NCBI GenBank assembly: GCA_009841115.1
Contig: VXML01000030.1
Span: 126,438 to 190,437 of the forward strand
DNA from: Gemmatimonadota bacterium
GTDB lineage: Bacteria > Latescibacterota > UBA2968 > UBA8231
Length of the DNA stretch: 64,000 nucleotides
Reading direction: 5' to 3'
Shown one piece after another: positions 26,430 through 34,672 of this stretch. The notes beneath the pieces were generated by a model. The model did not search any database and was not told where the DNA came from. It saw only the letters and a program-made list of their open reading frames with translations. Position numbers and translations under genes: made by a program. Position 1 is the stretch's first letter; every line of letters begins with the position of its first letter.

Positions 26430-27587
26430 ATGGAGCGCAGTACTGACCGCATTTTGACTACCCACGTTGGCAGCTTGGCGCGTCCTGTGGATCTGCTCGA
26501 CCTGATGAAGGCCAAAGTCAACGGCGCACCCTACGCCGAAGAGGACTATGCTCGGCGGATTTCGGCTGCCGTGGCTGAAGTTGTCAGCAAGCAGGTCGAG
26601 AGCGGCATCGACATTGTCACCGACGGCGAGCAAAGTAAGCTCGGTTTCTCGGCGTACGTGAGCGAGCGGTTGGCCGGTTATGAAGCGAGACCGGGTGCGA
26701 TCGACTCCGCTGAATTTTCGCAGGAGGTGGCCGCTTTCCCGGAGTATTACGAGCGCTACTTTGGCAAGGCCATGCACGGGGGTGCCGTCGCCAAAATAAA
26801 CCCCGTCGCGTGCATCGGACCCGTCAGTTATAAGGGGATTGATGCCCTGAACAAGGATATCGAAAACCTCAAAGCCGCGGTTGCGGGAGTGGACAAGGTG
26901 GATGTCTTTATGCCCGCGGTGGCGCCGGGTGGGGTCGGCGGAAATGAGTATTATCCGACTGAGGAGGAGTATCTGCAGGCGGTCGGCGAGGCCATGCGCA
27001 CGGAGTATAAGGCGATCGTCGATGCGGGCTTTATCGTGCAGATCGACGATCCCTGGATGACAGTGGTGCGCGGCGACGGGAGCTTGAGCCTAGACGACCG
27101 CCTGCGGAAGATCGAACTGGCCGTTGAGGTGCTCAACCACAGCTTGCGCGGTATTCCTCCCGAGCAGGTGCGGCTGCATACTTGCTACGGGATCAACGAA
27201 GGTCCGCGCATCCACGACGCGGAGCTCAAGGACATCGTGGGGATCATGCTCAAGGTGAACGCCGGTGCCTATTCGTTCGAGGCCGCCAACCCGCGGCACG
27301 AACACGAGTACCACGTCTGGGAGGACGTCAAACTGCCGGAGGGCAAGTTGATTATTCCAGGAATGGTCGCGCACGCGAGCAATATCGTCGAGCATCCAGA
27401 ACTCATCTGCGAGCGCATCGTCCGCTTCGCCAACATCGTGGGGCGAGAGAACGTGATCGCCGGGACCGATTGCGGCTTTTCGACCCAGGCTACCTATACC
27501 CCGGAAGTCCATCCGACCGTGGTGTGGGCCAAGTTCCAAGCCATAGCCGCCGGTGCACAACTGGCGACGAAGCAGCTCTGGGGGTGA
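26430..27587 (+). CDS. Cobalamin-independent methionine synthase-like (MetE C-terminal family) protein
   Basis: This is a 385-residue protein made of only the MetE C-terminal catalytic barrel. It opens with ILTTHVGSLARP, typical of the YxjG/MetE-like group. Putative zinc ligands are His and Cys in LHTCYG (about residue 250), a Glu in YSFEAANPR, and Cys in GTDCGFST (about residue 347). Members transfer methyl groups or activate thiols; true methionine synthases also need an N-terminal half, which is absent. As last gene of a sugar/cyclitol-type operon it is unlikely to serve methionine synthesis. Demethylation or thiol-dependent chemistry on the pathway substrate is possible but unproven. Confidence 0.82.
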   Translation: MERSTDRILTTHVGSLARPVDLLDLMKAKVNGAPYAEEDYARRISAAVAEVVSKQVESGIDIVTDGEQSKLGFSAYVSERLAGYEARPGAIDSAEFSQEVAAFPEYYERYFGKAMHGGAVAKINPVACIGPVSYKGIDALNKDIENLKAAVAGVDKVDVFMPAVAPGGVGGNEYYPTEEEYLQAVGEAMRTEYKAIVDAGFIVQIDDPWMTVVRGDGSLSLDDRLRKIELAVEVLNHSLRGIPPEQVRLHTCYGINEGPRIHDAELKDIVGIMLKVNAGAYSFEAANPRHEHEYHVWEDVKLPEGKLIIPGMVAHASNIVEHPELICERIVRFANIVGRENVIAGTDCGFSTQATYTPEVHPTVVWAKFQAIAAGAQLATKQLWG

Positions 27588-27683
27588 GCCTGTCGCCGGG
27601 CATTGGTGACCACGGCGATCAAACGCGATCGGGCCAAGATATGCTCTTCGTCGCAGGAAGGTTTTTATAGGGAGCACCCATTC

Positions 27684-29630
27684 ATGTACCAACGCCTCAG
27701 AGATTCCTTAGCTGTATGGTGCGGGTTTTTGCTGTTCATTGTCGGCCCTCTCGACGCGCTGACGATCTACCGGCTCGGGGGTAGCGATTTGCCGGCCCCA
27801 GAATTGGCGACGCTTGAGGGGGTGGAATTCGTGCAACTAGCGTGGGCCGACGTAGCTGAAGATCGGCATGGCCAGACCGACCTAATCGAAGTAACCCCCA
27901 ATCACATCGCACCGCGCCAACTCGACCCGACGGTCAACCTGACGCCGCTGTTGCCCCAGCCCGATTTCCTCGGGGATATTTTCTATCTGACTTGGATTGG
28001 CTGGGGTGGTCCCGATGTTGATGACTGGTTTATCTGGGACGAGGATCCCAATACGGTCTATCTGGGCGATGGGCACTTCGCGATGCATGGGCCCAAACAC
28101 AAAAGTCTGATTTTCGACCTCGGCGGCCTGTTTTTTCTCGAGCGAATCAAGTTCTACCCCCGCGAAAGACATCTGCACGACCGCTTCGTGGAGAGCTTTA
28201 CCATTGGCATCAGTGACGGCGATCCGTTCAAAGATCCCCATCGAGAGCTACAGGCTGGAGTGGGGGGATTCGGCAGGGGGTCTGTCGTCGCCTTTGACGT
28301 GCTCTACGACATCAGGGAAAACACCGAGCCTATCATTGAGTTAGAGTTGCCAGCGCAACCTGTACAGAAGGTACTCTTCCGAGCAGCGGAGAATACGCGG
28401 GGCATCTGGGAGCTGGCCGAACTCGAACTCTACGGCGCGGGTTTTGCCCCCTTTGCTGGCTACCAAAGCAATGTCATTGATCTAGGCCGAGCGGTATCGC
28501 TGGGCGATCTGAGCTGGTCAGGTGTGGTCGAGTCGGGTGCCGGCGTTGCTTTGACTATGCGCAGCGGCGACACGCCGACGCCCAACATCTACTGGCGCTT
28601 CACCTTTCGCGGAGATGAGCAGAGTCGCTTCGATACCGAGGGTAGGGTGTTGACTCGCAAGGCCTATAACAAGCTCAACAAGGGCGAGCAGGCCGGGATC
28701 ACGCCTGATACTCAGCAGTGGGAAGCTTGGAGTCAGGCGTACGATTTTGCGGACAGTACGGGGGCGATGCAGGCGGACCGTCCCAGGCGCTACGTGCAGC
28801 TACGCGCCGACTTTGAATCGCTCAAGGAGGCGGGGGGGCGGTTGGACTATGTACAGTTCAGCGTTTCGGATCCGCCGGTGGCTACCCAGGTACTGGCGGA
28901 GATCTTCCCAGCGCAGGTTAAAGTAGGAGAGGTGACTTCCTTTACCTATGCGGTATTGCCTCAATTCGAAGAGGACGATCTGGGATTTGACACCATTGAG
29001 GTTGAGACACCCGTGCAGGTTAAAAGCGTTAACGCGGTGCGCATTAGCGAGATGGAAGTCGGCTTTGACGTCCTGCGCTCGGACGCGGAGGGCTTTGCGC
29101 TGCGCATCCCGCGCATGGATTTGCAGCGCACCGAAGAATTGGTTGAGGTGGACTTTCAGGTAGAAGTATTCAAGTTCGGCACGATGTTCACCGGTCGAGT
29201 GTCGGACAGCGAAAGGCCCTTTGAGGTGCATCAGCGACTCACCGCAGGCGACGCCGATCCACTAGTCGAGAGCAACACGCTGAACGTAGGTTTGGTCGAA
29301 GTGGAACACAAGGCAGCCAATGCGCTCAGGCTAGCCTCGCCCGTGTTTACGCCCAATGGCGACGGAGTCAACGACGAGTTGCAGATCGAATACGAGCTGT
29401 TGAATCTCTTGGGAGCGGTACCAGTCGCCTTGGATTTGTACGATTTGTCGGGCCGTCGCTTGGGGGAGGTGTATCGCGGCACAGCGCAAAGCGGCCGATT
29501 TCGCTTGGAGTGGGATGGGGTGTTGGCGAGTGGGGAGCGGGTAGGGCCGGGGTGCTACCTGTTGCGTCTAAAGGTGACTAGCGACCGAGGTGGAGAAATC
29601 CTCCAGCGCGTCATCGCGTTGGCTTACTAG
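27684..29630 (+). CDS. Family A secreted discoidin-like protein with PNGDGIND domain (A4)
   Basis: This is a 648-residue protein starting at ATG 27684, with GGGAG upstream; the open frame begins earlier at 27603, but only this start gives a signal peptide (to GPLDA). The mature start is LTIYRLGGSDLPAPEL. It has PRQLDPTVNLTPLL, a discoidin-like block (DEDPNTVYLGDGHF, LIFDLGGLFFLERIKFYPR, WELAELELYGAGF), YWRFTFRGDEQSRFD, and the terminal FTPNGDGVNDELQIEYELL ending in IALAY. It is closest to A2. It resumes the array after the catabolic operon and is followed 14 bases later by B4. Confidence 0.75.
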   Translation: MYQRLRDSLAVWCGFLLFIVGPLDALTIYRLGGSDLPAPELATLEGVEFVQLAWADVAEDRHGQTDLIEVTPNHIAPRQLDPTVNLTPLLPQPDFLGDIFYLTWIGWGGPDVDDWFIWDEDPNTVYLGDGHFAMHGPKHKSLIFDLGGLFFLERIKFYPRERHLHDRFVESFTIGISDGDPFKDPHRELQAGVGGFGRGSVVAFDVLYDIRENTEPIIELELPAQPVQKVLFRAAENTRGIWELAELELYGAGFAPFAGYQSNVIDLGRAVSLGDLSWSGVVESGAGVALTMRSGDTPTPNIYWRFTFRGDEQSRFDTEGRVLTRKAYNKLNKGEQAGITPDTQQWEAWSQAYDFADSTGAMQADRPRRYVQLRADFESLKEAGGRLDYVQFSVSDPPVATQVLAEIFPAQVKVGEVTSFTYAVLPQFEEDDLGFDTIEVETPVQVKSVNAVRISEMEVGFDVLRSDAEGFALRIPRMDLQRTEELVEVDFQVEVFKFGTMFTGRVSDSERPFEVHQRLTAGDADPLVESNTLNVGLVEVEHKAANALRLASPVFTPNGDGVNDELQIEYELLNLLGAVPVALDLYDLSGRRLGEVYRGTAQSGRFRLEWDGVLASGERVGPGCYLLRLKVTSDRGGEILQRVIALAY

Positions 29631-29644
29631 AGGACAAGAGTGCG

Positions 29645-32248
29645 ATGAAGACCATTTGGACTTTTGCCTGTGCCTTGTTGTTGAGTGCGGTGTGCGCCAG
29701 CGCTCAAGGAGTGGGCCATCGCGTCACCGCCGATCAAGTCGTAGTCAATACTCAGCAGCACTGGCAAAACTGGTCTTTCGGAGCGGGCACCCTAGACATC
29801 GGGGCTGGCGGCGAAATTCGGCCACGGCGGCTGCGCAAGAATATCAATGCCGTGGACAATGCCCGCGAATTCTTGCGCCTGAATCCTCCCAATTACATCA
29901 AAAAAGACGCGGCCGATATCGAACTCAGCGACGGCATCCGCGCTGGCTCCAATGCGCCGGGTGTACTGGCCCTATTTGACGGCGATATGGAGACCTATTG
30001 GGAACCTGACGCGCTTGAGCCGGGCATCGACTTGGCGACGCAGTGGTGGTTCATCGTCGATCTGGGCCGCTTCGTCATGGCCCGCAAGATCGTGCTCAAG
30101 TTTGTCGATGAAGCGTTGGGCGACCCCTTCTTGCAGTTTGATGTGCTGGTCTCGGAAGGCCGCCAACCCAAGGGCAACAGCCGTTCCGAGACGCCGGAGT
30201 TCAGACGAGTGGCGCGCACCTTGGTGCCCAACAAACAACAGCGGCTCTTTGAGATCGAGCTGGAGTACGCAGAAGAGTTTGCGGGCATGGGCCTGCGCTT
30301 CGTGCAGGTGCTGGTGACCGGTAGCGATTTTGCTCAGGGGCGGGAGATCAGTCGCGACGAGTACGAAGCCCTGTTAGAGGTAGATCGGGGCGCGATTCTC
30401 TACCACAAGCTACTGCCGAATGGCAATGAGGCCGCGGTTAAAAAGGAGGTCTATGACCGGCTCGAAGCATCGCGGCAAGGTCCGGTGCGCTATTTCGTGC
30501 GCGAAAGGCCGCGCCTAGCCGAGTTGGAAGTGTGGGCCGAAGGCGACGAGATCCTGATCAATACGGTCGAGCGCGGGGGCATGGTTACTTCTACCCAATC
30601 GCTGGCGCTGGCGAGCCTGTTCGACGGCAACGTGCTCAGTTTCAGCGAGGTGATTTTCATCTTCTCCCCTGGGCAATTAAAGTCACCAGAGGGCGAGGTG
30701 TTTTTCGATATGGGAGCCTCGTTCTGGATCGATGCTTTCCGCATGGCCTTGGGAGCGCGCCAGCGCAATTTTGAGGGTTATAGACTGGATTTTTCCAATG
30801 GCGAACGCGAGGCAGACGGCAGCCTCAAGTGGACTTCCGCGGCCGCAGTGAGTGGTGCGGAAGTTCTCAGTGCCAGCACGATTGGCACCCAAAGCGTATT
30901 GGGCAACGACTTTAGCCCACTAAGGGCGCGCTTTTTCCGCTTCGTGTGGAATCAGATTGTGCGCGGGGTAGGCAACAGCGGTGCGGCCATTCTGGCCGAT
31001 CCGTCCGAGTTGCAGCTCTACGGGGAAGGGTTTATGTCGGAGGTAAGCCTGACTTCGGATCTGGTGCGGCTGGGTGGCAGCCGCAATTTGGTCTCACTCG
31101 AATGGGACGCGGATGTGCCGCCGGGCACGAGTGTGCTGGTGCAGACGCGCACTGGCAACGAGCTAGCCGAGAACCTGCGCTATTTCAAAAAAGACGGCAC
31201 CGAAGTGAGCAAAGACCAGTACGATAAGCTGCTCTCGATATTCAAAGGGGATATTATCGCCGAAGAAGTAGTAGGCGGGGATTGGAGCGACTGGAGCCAG
31301 CCGGGCGAAGATCCCAGCGGCAGTCCGATTACTTCGCCGTCGCCGCGCGAGTTTCTAGAGATCCGGGCAACTCTGTTGTCGGACGCTCCTTCAGTGAGCG
31401 CGACCTTGCGTTCGATTCGGCTCAATTTCACGCATCCGGTGGCGCAGAGCCTGACGGGAGAGGTGGCACCGGCGGTGGTAGAGACGCTGGGGAAAGAGCA
31501 GCGCTTTTCGCTCTTCGTGCGGCCGAATTTCGCCCCCCTCGATCCCGGCTTTGACGAGCTTCTGCTGGTGGCACCGGCGGACATGACGCTTGGGTTCGAT
31601 GGTCTGTACGCCGGTGCGGGCGAGGTGCTGGCCGACCGCGATATGGACGGGCTGGCGATAGCCGATGTCGAGATTGTGGCGACGGGTAGCGACAGCCTGC
31701 GCTTGACCTTTCCGCCTATCAGCCCGGAATCAGAGGTCGAGATGTTGCGGCTGGACTTCACTACGGCGCTTTTTTCGGCTGGAGCGGTGTTGCAGGCATC
31801 GCTGCAGAACAGCACCTCGGAGGAATGGGATTGGCAGCGAGTCGATCCGGGCGACGCAGTAGGGGCGGTACTCAGCAATACCACGACCTTGCGGGGTGCC
31901 GTGCAGAGCCGATCGTTGCTGGAGGATGTGGTGATACCGGAGGTCTTTACCCCCAATGGGGATGGGGTCAACGACCAAGCGTCGTTTCAATTCAAGGTGA
32001 TCAAGGTAGGCGACGACAGTCCGGTAGAGGTGCTGATCTACGATTTGAGCGGTCGGCTGGTGCGGCAGTTGGTCGAGCAGCGCGGGGTGAGTACAGGGGC
32101 GTACGGAGTTGGGTGGGATGGCCGGGATGAGTTGGGGGCGGTGGTCGCACCGGGAGTGTATGTGGTGCGCCTGCGGGTGGATACCGATACCCAAGGGGCA
32201 CGCGTCGGGGCCGGGGAAGTCTTGCATACTATTGCCGTAGCCTACTAA
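29645..32248 (+). CDS. Family B secreted protein (B4)
   Basis: This is an 867-residue family B member starting at ATG 29645. The signal peptide is MKTIWTFACALLLSAVCASAQ. It keeps the B order: HRVTADQVVVN, IRPRRLRKNINAVDN, LFDGDMETYWEPDA, WWFIVDLGRFVMARKIVLKF, RPRLAELEVWAEGDEIL, VFFDMGASFWIDAFRM, NLRYFKKDGTEVSKDQYDK, WSDWS, and terminal FTPNGDGVNDQASFQF ending in IAVAY. The loop after LKW (30833-30909) is again unlike the other copies. It pairs with A4, repeating the A-then-B order of A2-B1. It is followed after 10 bases by the heme/FG-GAP lipoprotein gene. Confidence 0.75.
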   Translation: MKTIWTFACALLLSAVCASAQGVGHRVTADQVVVNTQQHWQNWSFGAGTLDIGAGGEIRPRRLRKNINAVDNAREFLRLNPPNYIKKDAADIELSDGIRAGSNAPGVLALFDGDMETYWEPDALEPGIDLATQWWFIVDLGRFVMARKIVLKFVDEALGDPFLQFDVLVSEGRQPKGNSRSETPEFRRVARTLVPNKQQRLFEIELEYAEEFAGMGLRFVQVLVTGSDFAQGREISRDEYEALLEVDRGAILYHKLLPNGNEAAVKKEVYDRLEASRQGPVRYFVRERPRLAELEVWAEGDEILINTVERGGMVTSTQSLALASLFDGNVLSFSEVIFIFSPGQLKSPEGEVFFDMGASFWIDAFRMALGARQRNFEGYRLDFSNGEREADGSLKWTSAAAVSGAEVLSASTIGTQSVLGNDFSPLRARFFRFVWNQIVRGVGNSGAAILADPSELQLYGEGFMSEVSLTSDLVRLGGSRNLVSLEWDADVPPGTSVLVQTRTGNELAENLRYFKKDGTEVSKDQYDKLLSIFKGDIIAEEVVGGDWSDWSQPGEDPSGSPITSPSPREFLEIRATLLSDAPSVSATLRSIRLNFTHPVAQSLTGEVAPAVVETLGKEQRFSLFVRPNFAPLDPGFDELLLVAPADMTLGFDGLYAGAGEVLADRDMDGLAIADVEIVATGSDSLRLTFPPISPESEVEMLRLDFTTALFSAGAVLQASLQNSTSEEWDWQRVDPGDAVGAVLSNTTTLRGAVQSRSLLEDVVIPEVFTPNGDGVNDQASFQFKVIKVGDDSPVEVLIYDLSGRLVRQLVEQRGVSTGAYGVGWDGRDELGAVVAPGVYVVRLRVDTDTQGARVGAGEVLHTIAVAY

Positions 32249-32258
32249 CGGTGCGAGC

Positions 32259-33836
32259 ATGGCTTTATTAGGGATAGTCTGTCTGATCATCGTGCTATGT
32301 GGCTGCCAAGAACCGGACACAGATCCCGCACTGCCATCTACCGCCATCGATCCCGAACTGATTCACACCCTGCAATTTCAATCGCCCGATTCCACCGATA
32401 GCGAGGGACGCCGGCTGGCCAAGTTGTACTGCCAGAGTTGCCACGTCTTCGCCGAGCCTGATTTGCTGGACCGGACGACGTTGCGCGAGTGGGTGCTGCC
32501 GACGTTGGCCAAAATCCTCGGTTTGCCGCAGGAACTGGCGGGCTTACCCCCTAAGAAGTTTCAGCGGGAGGACGAGCAACCGGGTATCTATCCCCAAGAG
32601 CCGTTGATCCCGATGGAGGTTTGGGCACCGATTGTCGAATACTATCTGCAGGCCGCGCCGGAACAGCCCTTGCCCCAGGGTGTGCGGACCGCGATCGGCC
32701 ACGACTTAGATCAATTTGATGTCTTGATACCAGAGTATCGCGTCGAAAGTCCCTTTACGACGCTTGTGGCGATTCATGAGGGGCGAATTTACGCGGGGGA
32801 CTCGCGCGAGCGCTCGGTATCGATCCTCGATGGTCAGGGTCAGCTCGTGCAGAAACTGAGGCTCAACCTGACTCCGACCGATATCGACTGGCGCGAAGGG
32901 ACTATCTGGGTTACCTCGATTGGCTCGCCGTTTCCGTCGGATGATCCACAGGGCCAGTTGATGGCCGTGGCTAAGGAGGGTGATACCTTTCTGCAGGTCG
33001 GCAAACGGGTGCTGAGGGATTTGTCGCGGCCGGTTGCTACGTCGTTTGCCGATCTGGATGGCGATGGGGTGGAGGAGATTGTCGTCTCCGAGTTCGGAAA
33101 CTTGTTGGGACATCTGTCCTATTTCATTGCCCAAGAAGACGGGGGCTACGAGGAGCGCTGGCTCAACCAGTACCCTGGGGCGATCAGTCACTACGTGCGC
33201 GACTTCAACGGCGATGGCCGCCCGGACATCATCGCCTTAATGGGTCAAGCGCGCGAAGGTGTGTTTATTTATTACAATCGCGGCGACGGCACCTTTGTGG
33301 AATCTTATGTGGTGCAGTGGCCGCCTTCCTACGGGGCCGCGCATCTGAGTCTGGTGGATTTCGATGGGGATGGGGACCTTGATCTGCTCACTGCCAATGG
33401 CGACAACGCCGACTACGCGCTGCTACTCAAACCGTACCACGGGGTCCGGCTCTATCTCAACGACGGTCGCAATCGCTTCACAGAGACCTATTTCTTTCCG
33501 CTCAACGGGGCCTACAAGGCGCAGGCCGCTGACTTCGACGGGGATGGGGATTTCGATATAGCCGCGATCGGTTTTTTCGCCGATTACGCTGACGCGCCCG
33601 CAGAAGCCTTCGTGTACTTGCGCAACGAGGGCGGCATGCAGTTTGTGCCCGCGACGTTCGACGAGGTGCTGGCGGGCCGCTGGCTGACGATGGATGTGGG
33701 CGACGTCGATCTCGACGGCGACGAGGACATCGTCCTCGGCTCCTTTGCCATGGGTTGGTCCAATGTGTCGGCTGAGTTAGAAGCGCGTTGGCGGCGGGGG
33801 CCGTCGGTATTGATTCTCAAAAATCGACGCTATTGA
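32259..33836 (+). CDS. FG-GAP/VCBS-repeat lipoprotein with N-terminal c-type heme motif
   Basis: This is a 525-residue lipoprotein; LCGC places the lipidated Cys at residue 16. A CQSCH heme c motif (residues 58-62) sits in a short cytochrome-like segment with DRTTLREWVLPTLAKIL after it. The rest is a beta-propeller of FG-GAP/VCBS repeats with calcium-type loops (DLDGDGVEE near 265, DFNGDGRPD near 317, DFDGDGDLD near 367, DFDGDGDFD near 426). It would be exported and anchored on a membrane, probably binding heme and calcium. Similar heme-plus-propeller lipoproteins occur in Planctomycetes and FCB genomes without known substrates. It ends in a 7-base convergent overlap with the minus-strand SUMF1-type gene. 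Confidence 0.8.
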   Translation: MALLGIVCLIIVLCGCQEPDTDPALPSTAIDPELIHTLQFQSPDSTDSEGRRLAKLYCQSCHVFAEPDLLDRTTLREWVLPTLAKILGLPQELAGLPPKKFQREDEQPGIYPQEPLIPMEVWAPIVEYYLQAAPEQPLPQGVRTAIGHDLDQFDVLIPEYRVESPFTTLVAIHEGRIYAGDSRERSVSILDGQGQLVQKLRLNLTPTDIDWREGTIWVTSIGSPFPSDDPQGQLMAVAKEGDTFLQVGKRVLRDLSRPVATSFADLDGDGVEEIVVSEFGNLLGHLSYFIAQEDGGYEERWLNQYPGAISHYVRDFNGDGRPDIIALMGQAREGVFIYYNRGDGTFVESYVVQWPPSYGAAHLSLVDFDGDGDLDLLTANGDNADYALLLKPYHGVRLYLNDGRNRFTETYFFPLNGAYKAQAADFDGDGDFDIAAIGFFADYADAPAEAFVYLRNEGGMQFVPATFDEVLAGRWLTMDVGDVDLDGDEDIVLGSFAMGWSNVSAELEARWRRGPSVLILKNRRY

Positions 33837-34633
33837 TCGGCTGCGACTTCGCGGGCGATGCGGACCCCTACATCGGGGCTGCGGGCATCGGGCGGGCTAA
33901 AAAAGCGCGAGGCCGAACGCCCGCCTAGCCCTAGGGTGCCAAAGGAACCACCGCGGCCGACGCGGCGCTCGCCTGCGGCTGGGCCTTGGGGATCGACCTG
34001 TTGCTCCGCATCGTATGGCCCCTCCCAGTCGGCGACCCACTCCCAGACATTGCCGTGCATATCGTAAAGCCCCCAAGCGTTGGGTGCCTTCTGGCCGACG
34101 GCGTGGGGGTATTTCTCGCCGACGGCCCAAGAGTTGCCGCTGACCCAAGCATAGTCGGCTAGTGTTTGCTCATCGTCGCCGGAGAACCAGCGCGTGGTGG
34201 TCCCGGCGCGGCAGGCGTATTCCCACTCGGCTTCAGTGGGGAAGCGGTAGAGCGTTTTGCCGGCCTTTTTATTGAGGCGCTGGATGAAATGTGCGGCTTC
34301 GATCCACGAGATGTAGGTGGCTGGATATTGCGCTCCTTCTTTGACGTACTGACGCCGACGCCACGGCTGGGTGCCGACGACGGCGCGCCACTGGGCCTGA
34401 GTGAGTTCGTATTTGGCGAGGTAGAATCCGCGCGACAGTTCGACTTGGTGCTGGGGTGTTTCGCTGTCGTCGAGTGGTCCCTCTTCGCCCGGGGCTGCGC
34501 CCATGGCGAAGGTGCCGGGCGGAATGTAGGCGAACTCCATTGACACGCCGGGGGCTAATTCGACTGTTAGCGACTCGGGGACGCGGCTACAGGCGGGCAG
34601 GGTTAGGGAAAGGATAAGTAGAGCGCGGAACAT
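33830..34633 (-). CDS. SUMF1/formylglycine-generating-enzyme-like lipoprotein
   Basis: This is a 267-residue protein when started at ATG 34633, which gives the lipoprotein signal MFRALLILSLTLPAC. A TTG at 34669 in the same frame would spoil the signal. The SUMF1 fold is clear: FAYIPPGTFAMG, ETPQHQVELSRGFYLAKYELT, RFPTEAEWEYACRAGT, GLYDMHGNVWEWVADW and a terminal RGGSFG with DVGVRIA. True sulfatase-activating enzymes use a pair of active-site cysteines near the C-terminus, and none is present here. It is therefore probably a non-catalytic or ligand-binding member (PvdO/GldJ-like outer lipoproteins are known). It lies downstream of the CRTAC1-like gene on the same strand, 39 bases away. Confidence 0.82.
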   Translation of the reverse strand: MFRALLILSLTLPACSRVPESLTVELAPGVSMEFAYIPPGTFAMGAAPGEEGPLDDSETPQHQVELSRGFYLAKYELTQAQWRAVVGTQPWRRRQYVKEGAQYPATYISWIEAAHFIQRLNKKAGKTLYRFPTEAEWEYACRAGTTTRWFSGDDEQTLADYAWVSGNSWAVGEKYPHAVGQKAPNAWGLYDMHGNVWEWVADWEGPYDAEQQVDPQGPAAGERRVGRGGSFGTLGLGGRSASRFFSPPDARSPDVGVRIAREVAADQ

Positions 34634-34672
34634 AGGGTCGAAATAAATTGGCGGGAAAATTCCTCGCAAGGG

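Noticed and set aside
14107..30909. Diversity-generating retroelement acting on the family B loops
   Set aside because: No reverse transcriptase or template repeat is in the window, and the loops differ in length and at all codon positions rather than at adenines only.
1..32248. SusC/SusD-type polysaccharide utilisation locus
   Set aside because: The barrels lack TonB-box, plug and carboxypeptidase-like domains, and no SusD-like helical lipoprotein is present.
33830..34633. Active formylglycine-generating enzyme
   Set aside because: The C-terminal active-site cysteines are absent; the only cysteines are the lipobox one and that in YACRAG. No sulfatase gene is in the window.
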